Shown here: in pieces, positions 1 through 5,034 of the stretch
Layout of the letters: each line of letters opens with the position of its first letter
How positions within the stretch are numbered: position 1 is the first letter of the stretch
From: CAZVBV01 sp964509975
Lineage (GTDB): Bacteria; Patescibacteriota; Gracilibacteria; UBA4473
DNA: 13,662 nucleotides
Assembly (NCBI GenBank): GCA_964509975.1
Contig: CAZDZO010000024.1
Span: forward strand, 1-13,662
Direction of reading: 5' to 3'
Translations under genes and position numbers: made by a program
Notes under the pieces: generated by a model
The model's input: only the letters and a program-made list of their open reading frames with translations
Databases searched by the model: none
What the model was told of the DNA's origin: nothing

Positions 1-644
1 GGATGCTTTTTCAATGACTCAAAATCGCCCTTGCGAATCAAGTCCATTTCTTCGTCTGTATCTTTTCGTGAGGCAAGGTTGTCTGCGGAACTTCCATCGT
101 ATTTTGCATCACACTTTCCGTGTCGTTTCGCATCTTCTTTTACAATATCACTCGCCAGGGTTTGAAACACAATCTGACAAATCCGTTCTCCTGGATAAAT
201 CCGAATCACTTGTGATGAAGTCTTGTTGAGAATCGGGATCATCAAGTGTCCGCAGTAGTGCGCGTCCACAATCCCCGTGAGATCCACTGAAAGTCCTCGT
301 CTATTAATCGAACTTCGTGGATAGAGAATCCCCATCAGGTTGTCTGATTTGAGGGAAACCTTTTCCAACGTCGAAGCAATGATTGATTCTCCTGGTGCGA
401 GTTCGAAATACTGTCCCGGTTTGATCTCTATTTTTTCAAAGTTATCGCCCGCGCTTTCTGTCACATCAACGTTGAGCACTTCTCGTCCTTCGTCTGTCAG
501 CTTCCAAATCTTTGGCAAATAAAACACCGTCCCGAGCCTCAGGTCCACCGCGTGCGGTTGGTTTTGGAACGCATCAAGGGTTGGAGAGAACTCTAATTTT
601 CCCCCTGCAATGGCCGCTGATATCTCGTGTCGTGTTAAAATCAT
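1..644 (-). CDS. dcd: dCTP deaminase / dUTPase superfamily protein, C-terminus cut by window edge
   Basis: Reading from 644 down to the window start gives 214 codons with no stop, so the 3' end is missing. The protein has the trimeric dUTPase/dCTP-deaminase fold signatures: HAVDLRLG (31-38), PRSSINRRG (109-117), GIVDAHYCG (124-132), PGERICQIVF (151-160) and a KYDGSSADN tail (181-189). Enzymes of this family supply dUMP for dTMP synthesis and/or remove dUTP. Ser111 and Arg115 match dCTP deaminase active-site positions. The deaminase Glu (in VLEFYN of E. coli Dcd) aligns with Pro137 in MIPILN, while Asp127 and Tyr130 match the dUTPase IDSDYQG motif. The protein may therefore be a dUTPase, not a deaminase; the family is certain, the activity is not. 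The start ATG overlaps the TGA of the upstream DHFR-like gene (ATGA, 644-641), so the two are probably translationally coupled. There is no Shine-Dalgarno motif. Confidence 0.85.
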   Translation of the reverse strand, partial: MILTRHEISAAIAGGKLEFSPTLDAFQNQPHAVDLRLGTVFYLPKIWKLTDEGREVLNVDVTESAGDNFEKIEIKPGQYFELAPGESIIASTLEKVSLKSDNLMGILYPRSSINRRGLSVDLTGIVDAHYCGHLMIPILNKTSSQVIRIYPGERICQIVFQTLASDIVKEDAKRHGKCDAKYDGSSADNLASRKDTDEEMDLIRKGDFESLKKH

Positions 645-1147
645 TTGTTTACTTTGTAGTACAAAGTGCGCGAATTATCCCCTAATTTCTCTGATTTTTC
701 AAGGGTCAGGTCGAGCGAAATTTCCGGCGCGAACACTCCCATTCCTTCTCCGAAGATAACCGGTGAAACCGTGAGAATAACTTCATCGATAACGCCCGCT
801 TTCGCGAAGAGCGTGTTGATCGTTGTGCCTCCTGTGAGGACGGCGTGATTGAATTTAAGTTCTGTAAGTTTTGCAAGAATGTCTGCTGGCGGAAGAGATG
901 TGAATACGAGATTCTCCTCCTTCTTATCCCAATCGCCCGCACGACGAGAGAGAATAACTGAAAGTCTCCCCGGCAAAACGCCGGGCAATGTTTCAAAGGT
1001 TGTTCGTCCCATAATCATGACTCCCACCTCCTTAGTGTAGTTCATAAAAAACTTCTTGTCCGCCTTCTCTGTCCAGTCAGGAAAATGATCCGCATTCTTT
1101 GCGATTTTTCCGTCCAGGGTCTGTGCCATCAAGAGGGTGAGCTTCAT
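641..1147 (-). CDS. Dihydrofolate reductase-family protein (FolA/RibD C-terminal fold)
   Basis: The product is 168 residues, close to the usual DHFR length of about 160. Visible family signatures are LDGKIA (11-16), IMGRTTFETLPG (45-56), LPGRLSVILSR, TGGTTINTLF and VIDEVILTVSPVIFGEG. Asp30 lies five residues after Trp25, which is the spacing of Trp22 and catalytic Asp27 in E. coli FolA, and the Thr in DEVILT matches FolA Thr113. These points favour a real NADPH-dependent dihydrofolate reductase. LDGKIA is also typical of RibD-type pyrimidine reductases, so substrate is not settled. I chose ATG 1147 and not ATG 1186 because the DHFR fold begins at MKLTLLMAQ; the 13 extra residues look like leader translation. 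The gene overlaps the dUTPase/deaminase-like gene by ATGA, forming a two-gene folate/pyrimidine unit. TGA is the stop codon. Confidence 0.85.
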   Translation of the reverse strand: MKLTLLMAQTLDGKIAKNADHFPDWTEKADKKFFMNYTKEVGVMIMGRTTFETLPGVLPGRLSVILSRRAGDWDKKEENLVFTSLPPADILAKLTELKFNHAVLTGGTTINTLFAKAGVIDEVILTVSPVIFGEGMGVFAPEISLDLTLEKSEKLGDNSRTLYYKVNK

Positions 1148-1150
1148 CGT

Positions 1151-1183
1151 GGGGGGAATGTACCCCAGAAGTCTGCTTTGGGG
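1151..1183 (-). promoter_or_regulatory. Possible switching leader of the DHFR-like gene
   Basis: In the minus-strand transcript, a CCCC block (1183-1180), a GGGG block (1166-1163) and a CCCCCC block (1156-1151) lie just before the start codon at 1147. GGGG can pair with the upstream CCCC (7-base-pair stem including A-U and G-U pairs) or with the downstream C run, which touches the start region. The two hairpins exclude each other. The pairing potential is visible; regulation is inference. Confidence 0.25.
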
Positions 1184-1201
1184 CAAGTTTTCTTTTTGCC
1201 C

Positions 1202-1271
1202 GTCATCCCAAATTTAGTTTGGGATCCATTATCAACCACCATAATAGATTCTGAATCAAGTTCAAAATGAC
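1202..1271. repeat. Paired-hairpin inverted repeat element, copy 1
   Basis: A 70-base element begins GTCAT and ends ATGAC. Its two arms are imperfect inverted copies of each other, and each folds into its own hairpin. Arm 1 is an 8-base-pair stem (1205-1212 with 1218-1225, loop TTTAG). Arm 2 is an 8-base-pair stem with one mismatch (1248-1255 with 1261-1268, loop TCAAG). Both have 5-base loops and GAT facing inward. This resembles REP/MITE-like intergenic palindromes. It lies between divergent genes, so it is not a terminator for either. Confidence 0.6.
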
Positions 1272-1308
1272 AAGAGGGGTGCTTGCCGGGCCTTTTTTTC
1301 TCAGTACT

Positions 1309-2190
1309 ATGAAAGCGATGACAAACCTTTCTCCAGCTCTCAAAAAAACACTGCTTCAGTTTCAGCAAAGCGAACGAACCGAGGCCTTGGTTTACGATCG
1401 TCTCGCAAATATGGCGAAGCTTCCTCACAATCGTGAGGTGTTGCAAAAGATCGCCAACGAGGAGCGCGGACACGCAAAAATTTGGGAACAAATTGCTGGG
1501 AAATATGTTGGGCCAAACAAGCTCCGAGTCTGGAAATGGGTCACCATTACACGGATTTTTGGACTGACGTTTGGGGCTCGATTTATGGAGCGAGGGGAGG
1601 AACAAGCACAGAAGACGTACAAGAAAATTATCCCCCAGTTCCCCGAGGCAGAACGAATTATGAAAGACGAAGAGCAACACGAACAAGCGCTTATTGAATT
1701 GTTAAATGAAAAGAAATTGGAATACGTGGGCTCGGTTGTGTTGGGACTCAACGACGCTCTTGTTGAATTGTCTGGAGCCTTGGCTGGGTTCTCTTTTGCG
1801 ATTCAAAACACGCACGTCATCGCGCTCCTCGGGATTATTACTGGAGTTGCAGCGTCTCTCTCAATGGCGGCCAGTGAGTATCTTTCTTCTAAAGAAGAGG
1901 GGAAAGAAAACGCGCTCACATCTTCTCTCTACACGGGGGTTGCTTACATATCTACCGTCGCCCTTCTTATTCTTCCGTACTTAATATTCCACAGCTACGT
2001 TCATGCGCTGATTGCGATGCTCGTCGTCGTACTCCTTGTTATTGCTGGGTTTAATTTCTACATCTCTGTCGCCAAAAATGAATCTTTCAAAACCCGTTTC
2101 TGGGAAATGGCACTGATAAGTTTCGGGGTTGCGGCAATAAGCTTCTCGATCGGAGTGGCGGTCAGGTTGTGGCTGGGATTGGATATGTAG
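1309..2190 (+). CDS. Ferritin-like domain fused to VIT1/CCC1-family iron/manganese transporter
   Basis: The product is about 293 residues. The N-terminal half (residues 10-130) is a ferritin/rubrerythrin-like four-helix region with two carboxylate-His motifs, NEERGH near residue 50 and KDEEQH near residue 120, plus SERTEALVY, which would bind a di-metal site. The C-terminal half (about 135-293) is a VIT1/CCC1 membrane domain with the signatures GLNDALVELSGALAG and SMAASEYLSSKEEGKEN and about five hydrophobic segments. Known fusions of this type move Fe2+ or Mn2+ across the membrane, with the cytoplasmic ferritin-like domain collecting the metal. An upstream in-frame ATG at 1267 lies inside the palindromic element and adds an unconserved 14 residues, so I prefer ATG 1309; ATG 1318 is also possible. 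There is no Shine-Dalgarno motif. It converges on the ThyA-like gene across a shared terminator. Confidence 0.85.
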   Translation: MKAMTNLSPALKKTLLQFQQSERTEALVYDRLANMAKLPHNREVLQKIANEERGHAKIWEQIAGKYVGPNKLRVWKWVTITRIFGLTFGARFMERGEEQAQKTYKKIIPQFPEAERIMKDEEQHEQALIELLNEKKLEYVGSVVLGLNDALVELSGALAGFSFAIQNTHVIALLGIITGVAASLSMAASEYLSSKEEGKENALTSSLYTGVAYISTVALLILPYLIFHSYVHALIAMLVVVLLVIAGFNFYISVAKNESFKTRFWEMALISFGVAAISFSIGVAVRLWLGLDM

Positions 2191-2213
2191 GACGTCTTCT
2201 TCTAAAAAACACT

Positions 2214-2232
2214 TCCCGGACTTGTTCCGGGA
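2214..2232. repeat. Hairpin arm of paired-hairpin element, copy 2
   Basis: A 7-base-pair stem (2214-2220 with 2226-2232, loop CTTGT) is followed by TC, so GATC faces inward. It has no T tract and is not a terminator on its own. With the inverted hairpin at 2262-2280 it repeats the layout of the element at 1202-1271: 7-8 base-pair stems, 5-base loops, inward GATC and a spacer of about 24-29 bases. The outer GTCAT/ATGAC ends are lost here. Confidence 0.45.
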
Positions 2233-2261
2233 TCTTCGAACTCGCTTTTCTGATAAAAAGA

Positions 2262-2292
2262 TCCCCGAATAAATCGGGGAATTTTAAAGTTT
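2262..2292. terminator. Bidirectional terminator between the VIT-fusion and ThyA-like genes
   Basis: A perfect 7-base-pair GC-rich stem (2262-2268 with 2274-2280, loop ATAAA) is followed by AATTTT on the plus strand. On the minus strand it is followed by a TTTTTATC run (2258-2251). It can therefore end transcription from both converging genes (stops at 2190 and 2293). It also forms the second arm of the paired-hairpin repeat, so a repeat element seems to serve as the terminator. Confidence 0.65.
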
Positions 2293-3129
2293 TCACAAAA
2301 CGATCTTCATCTTCCCTACACCATCCTGTGGATCGATGTTATTTTTGAGTTCGGCAAACACTTCTTCTACCAATTTCTCGTCTCCACCTTCTGCTCGTTT
2401 GAATGCGTTTGCTGGGCATTTGAATTGAATCGCTTCGTGGGTTACCTCTCGGTTCACTAGCTCCCGAGCTTGTTCAAAGTGAATATCGTAGATGTGCGCA
2501 TTTGAGATTGAGATCGTAAGTGCTCCGAGTCCCACGTTCAATCGCTGTGCCAACATATGCATGAGGAATGCAAACCCAGACACGTCGTGCGGATTCCCGA
2601 GCATCATGTCGTTGGACCTAATTATTAAGTGCAAGCAAAGTCGTCCTCCCATAATCTGCACCGTGAAGGTGTAAGGACAGGGAACGTTTTTCTTTTTAAT
2701 TCCATTCGCGAGTCCGTCGTCCGCCGGATCCCACATGAGGATGACTCCGTGTCGAGAGCTTGGATCTTTTTCAAGAAGTTGAACGAGTCCGTCGATTTGA
2801 TCACGCCCGAAATGTTTCCGCCATCTATACCCGTAGGCAGATTCAACACAGTTGTTTTCTTCGGCAAATTCATCCCAAATCTTGGTGAACCGTTGGAGAA
2901 AGGCGAGGTTTTTTTGTCCCATCAAAAACCACATTTGTTCGGCAATAAACACTTTCAAAGGTATTTTTCGCAATGTTAAAAGAGGGAATCCGGCTCCCAC
3001 ATCAAATTTCATTGTCATGCCCGGAAGGCTCTTGCAGACGTGCCCCGTACGTTCATTCTTCTCTTCGATCCCGTGATCTAAAATCGTCTTTAAAAGACGT
3101 TTATATTGTTCATCAAATTCGTTTTTCAT
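2293..3129 (-). CDS. thyA: Thymidylate synthase-family enzyme with dCMP-type active site (possible dCMP hydroxymethylase/methylase)
   Basis: The product is 278 residues, near the usual ThyA length of 264. It carries the ThyA fold landmarks: ERTGH (26-30), the Glu of FIAEQMWFL (E64), IWDEF (84-88), YGYRWR, SSRHG, catalytic Cys151, RSND (171-174), LGNPHDVSGF (177-186) and NAHIYDIH (210-217). ThyA transfers a one-carbon unit from methylene-tetrahydrofolate to C5 of a pyrimidine nucleotide. The spacing from Cys151 to Arg171 (20 residues) and to residue 182 (31 residues) matches E. coli ThyA. Residue 182 is Asp where ThyA has the uracil-selecting Asn177, and Pro152 replaces the His after the Cys. 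T4 dCMP hydroxymethylase likewise has Asp and RSND. The family is certain; dCMP as substrate is inferred, and classical thymidylate synthase activity is not excluded. It starts at ATG 3129, 29 bases from the divergent DUF1858 gene. The stop is TGA. Confidence 0.88.
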   Translation of the reverse strand: MKNEFDEQYKRLLKTILDHGIEEKNERTGHVCKSLPGMTMKFDVGAGFPLLTLRKIPLKVFIAEQMWFLMGQKNLAFLQRFTKIWDEFAEENNCVESAYGYRWRKHFGRDQIDGLVQLLEKDPSSRHGVILMWDPADDGLANGIKKKNVPCPYTFTVQIMGGRLCLHLIIRSNDMMLGNPHDVSGFAFLMHMLAQRLNVGLGALTISISNAHIYDIHFEQARELVNREVTHEAIQFKCPANAFKRAEGGDEKLVEEVFAELKNNIDPQDGVGKMKIVL

Positions 3130-3165
3130 TAATTCTATTTTGTACTAAACTGCGCGCGATGACAA
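3130..3165 (-). promoter_or_regulatory. Candidate promoter of the ThyA-like gene (leaderless or nearly so)
   Basis: On the minus strand a TTGTCA -35 (3165-3160, five of six consensus bases) is followed after 17 bases by CAAAAT (3142-3137, four of six). The predicted transcript would start about at 3130, directly before ATG 3129. The -35 overlaps the start codon of the divergent DUF1858 gene (3159-3161), so transcription of the two genes may interfere. This is a consensus match by eye only. Confidence 0.35.
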
Positions 3166-3404
3166 CCCCAAAAAAATCACCCCTTTCTTTTACTGGTTCC
3201 GAAACCATTGAAGAAATAATCCACCTCATGCCAGAGGCGGGGGAGATTCTTTATGCCCATGGGTTGGGCTGTGCGGGGTGTGCGCACGGGGCAAACGAGT
3301 CACTGAACGATGGCGTTTTGAGCCACGGATTTGACGAAAGTGATGTAGAATATATCCTGCGGGACCTAAACGAGGCCGCTGAAGATTTAGGGCTCTGCCA
3401 ATAA
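3159..3404 (+). CDS. DUF1858 small redox (CxxC) protein
   Basis: An 81-residue protein that matches the DUF1858 family, the 'hybrid-cluster-protein-associated redox disulfide' domain. Features are an N-terminal ETIEEIIHLMPEAGEIL helix, the glycine-rich GLGCAGCAHG motif with Cys38 and Cys41, then HGFDESDVEYILRDLN. The role in the family is unresolved; a dithiol redox or metal-binding function is inferred from the CxxC. A third Cys lies at position 80. A longer open frame begins at 2973, but it overlaps the ThyA-like gene antisense and adds no conserved sequence, so ATG 3159 is the start. Its TAA shares one base with the ATG of the next gene (TAATG, 3402-3406), so the two are probably one transcript with coupled translation. 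There is no Shine-Dalgarno motif. Confidence 0.85.
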   Translation: MTTPKKSPLSFTGSETIEEIIHLMPEAGEILYAHGLGCAGCAHGANESLNDGVLSHGFDESDVEYILRDLNEAAEDLGLCQ

Positions 3405-4603
3405 TGAAAACAATATTTCTCGCTTCCGGTCGAAGCTCTCGAATGGAGCCACTGTCTGACAAGAATTTGCTCGAGTTCTGTGGAGAACCGTTGGTGCTGA
3501 AATTATTGAAGGGCGCGCAGGCGGGGGGTCTTGAGAATTTTGTTGTTGTAACTAATGGAGAAAATACGGACGCCATTCGTGAGATATTGAAAAAGAATAA
3601 TTTCCGCGCCGAAATTGCGACTCAAAAAAATCTGAGTGAGGGAATGGCGGGGGGGGTTGTCGACGGACTTGAATTTGTAAATGATGACGAGGCGGTATTT
3701 GTTCTTGGAGGAAATGATTATATTGAAAGCTCTGCCTACACTGATCTTCTTGAACAATCTAAAAATAAAGACGGTGGGATTTTGGCGAAGAAAATGACAA
3801 AATATTTCCCAGGAGGTTATTTGCAAGTGGGTAGTGAAAACGAAATTACTTCGGTTGTAGAAAAGCCTGGAGAAGGCAATGAGCCCTCAGATATGGTGAA
3901 TATTGTGGCGCATTATTTCGCACTCGCGGGAGATCTTAAGTCCGCACTGAATGACGCGAAATCACAAAAAGATGATGTGTATGAAGTGGCGCTTCAGTCT
4001 TTATTTGAAACGAAAAATTTTGTCGCCGTCCAATATTCTGGCGTCTGGCAGGCGGTAAAGTATCCGTGGCATGTACTTGAACTTGGAGAAATTCTTCTCT
4101 CACAACAAGAAACCAGTATCTCTCCTGTCGCAGAAATTGCCGACAGTGCGATAATCAAGGGCGAAGGGGTGTTTATTGAAGACGGGGTTCGTGTTTTTGA
4201 AAACGCCGTGATTCAGGGGCCTTGCTATCTTGGAAAAAATGCAATCGTGGGCAACAATGCCTTGGTACGAAATTCTATTCTCGGTGAAAAATGTGTCGCC
4301 GGATATAATACAGAAATCGCACGAAGCTTCCTTTCTCCAAATGTGACGACTCATATTGCATACGTGGGAGATACGGTCGCTGACCGCGACGTGAATTTTG
4401 GCGCCTTCTCTTGTACGGCGAATCTTCGTCTTGATAAAAAAACAGTGCGTGTGCAAATCAAAGATGAAAAAATCGACTCACTCCACGAGAAACTCGGGGC
4501 TATAATTGGAACTGGGGCTCAAATCGGAACTCATGCCATGCTTATGCCTGGAGTGCGTATCGAACGTGCAAAACTTTGCCCGCCTGGAGAGGTCCAAAAA
4601 TAA
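3404..4603 (+). CDS. GlmU-like bifunctional sugar-1-phosphate nucleotidyltransferase / left-handed beta-helix acyltransferase
   Basis: The product is 399 residues. The N-terminal domain (1 to about 225) is a nucleotidyltransferase fold: FLASGRSSRMEPL (5-17) nucleotide-binding loop, EGMAGG (79-84), LGGND (101-105) at the metal-binding Asp and VVEKP (151-155). The C-terminal domain (about 235-390) has hexapeptide left-handed beta-helix repeats (VFIEDGVRVFENAVIQGP onward) and TANLRLDKKTVRV followed by LGAIIGTGAQIG. That last layout is the one found in archaeal bifunctional sugar-1-phosphate nucleotidylyltransferase/amino-sugar acetyltransferases, not in typical bacterial GlmU. It should make a nucleotide sugar such as UDP-GlcNAc or a dTDP-sugar in the cytoplasm for envelope glycans; the exact sugar cannot be read from sequence. 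It is coupled to the DUF1858 gene by TAATG. Confidence 0.82.
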   Translation: MKTIFLASGRSSRMEPLSDKNLLEFCGEPLVLKLLKGAQAGGLENFVVVTNGENTDAIREILKKNNFRAEIATQKNLSEGMAGGVVDGLEFVNDDEAVFVLGGNDYIESSAYTDLLEQSKNKDGGILAKKMTKYFPGGYLQVGSENEITSVVEKPGEGNEPSDMVNIVAHYFALAGDLKSALNDAKSQKDDVYEVALQSLFETKNFVAVQYSGVWQAVKYPWHVLELGEILLSQQETSISPVAEIADSAIIKGEGVFIEDGVRVFENAVIQGPCYLGKNAIVGNNALVRNSILGEKCVAGYNTEIARSFLSPNVTTHIAYVGDTVADRDVNFGAFSCTANLRLDKKTVRVQIKDEKIDSLHEKLGAIIGTGAQIGTHAMLMPGVRIERAKLCPPGEVQK

Positions 4604-4920
4604 TCCTAAAAATCCACACTCTTTTGCAAAAATATGGTGCACATTTTTTACAATAGTTTTCCACATTTTTCACACGTTTTTCAGGATATTTTTTTTCGTC
4701 ACAAAAACCCATTCCACAAAAGGGTTTATAAATGAATACTTTTTTTACCAGAAACCACTTCCTTTTGATAAAAATTTCCCACCAAAAAAATACCATCATA
4801 CTGCGTTTTATTAATTTCCCTCCTTATAAAAACAACTCCCTTTTTTCCACCTCTTTTTTTCTATTAATAACTATATTTATATATTATTTATTTACTAAAA
4901 AAACAGAAAGAAATTACAAT

Positions 4921-4978
4921 ATAAAAAAACATTAAAAAAGCGCTTGACGAAAACAAAAAAATTCATAGACTCGCGAGG
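4921..4978 (+). promoter_or_regulatory. Predicted sigma-70-type promoter of rpoC-rpsL-rpsG
   Basis: TTGACG (4944-4949, five of six consensus bases) is followed after 16 bases by TAGACT (4966-4971, four of six). A/T tracts immediately upstream (4921-4939) resemble an UP element. Transcription would start near 4978, giving a leader of about 57 bases. It is the only good match close to rpoC. Confidence 0.55.
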
Positions 4979-4986
4979 CTTTTTGG

Positions 4987-5009
4987 TCGGAAAACAGTGA
5001 TTTTTCCGA
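4987..5009 (+). promoter_or_regulatory. Perfect hairpin in the rpoC leader
   Basis: An 8-base-pair perfect stem, TCGGAAAA (4987-4994) with TTTTCCGA (5002-5009), loop CAGTGAT, lies between the predicted start site and ATG 5035. No T tract follows it, so it is not a terminator. It could protect the 5' end or act as a binding site for feedback control; the structure is visible and its function is inferred. Confidence 0.4.
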
Positions 5010-5034
5010 TGAAATACCATTTTAACTCTCATTC

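Larger units (their letters stand above)
4604..5034. other. AT-rich 431-base intergenic region upstream of rpoC
   Basis: No gene is supported here; a 67-codon open frame at 4732-4935 is A/T-run translation. The stretch holds long A and T tracts, a 6-base-pair inverted repeat without a T tail (4705-4710 with 4722-4727), and several same-strand DnaA-box-like words: TTTTCCACA at 4657, TTTTTCACA at 4666, and weaker ones at 4610 and 4710. The rpoC promoter and leader hairpin lie at its right end. I see no clear terminator for the preceding nucleotidyltransferase gene. Confidence 0.7.

Noticed and set aside
14..522. Plus-strand open frames of 71 and 60 codons
   Set aside because: They lie antisense to the dCTP deaminase/dUTPase-family gene, which has clear family motifs, and show no recognisable protein features.
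1271..1299. Stem-like sequence followed by a run of T before the VIT fusion
   Set aside because: The stem is irregular with a large loop, and no plus-strand gene lies upstream to need a terminator.
1267..1308. ATG 1267 as start of the VIT fusion
   Set aside because: This ATG is part of the ATGAC end of the palindromic repeat and the added 14 residues are not ferritin-like.
1144..1686. Minus-strand 180-codon open frame
   Set aside because: It runs antisense through the ferritin-like domain and the palindromic element; its translation is low-complexity and lacks family motifs.
4705..4727. Inverted repeat AAACCC / GGGTTT as terminator of the nucleotidyltransferase gene
   Set aside because: The stem is only 6 base pairs, the loop is 11 bases, no T tract follows, and it lies about 100 bases after the stop.
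4732..4935. 67-codon plus-strand open frame in the AT-rich gap
   Set aside because: It is made of A/T-run codons (Phe, Leu, Ile, Lys, Asn), has no ribosome-binding motif and overlaps the likely rpoC promoter region.
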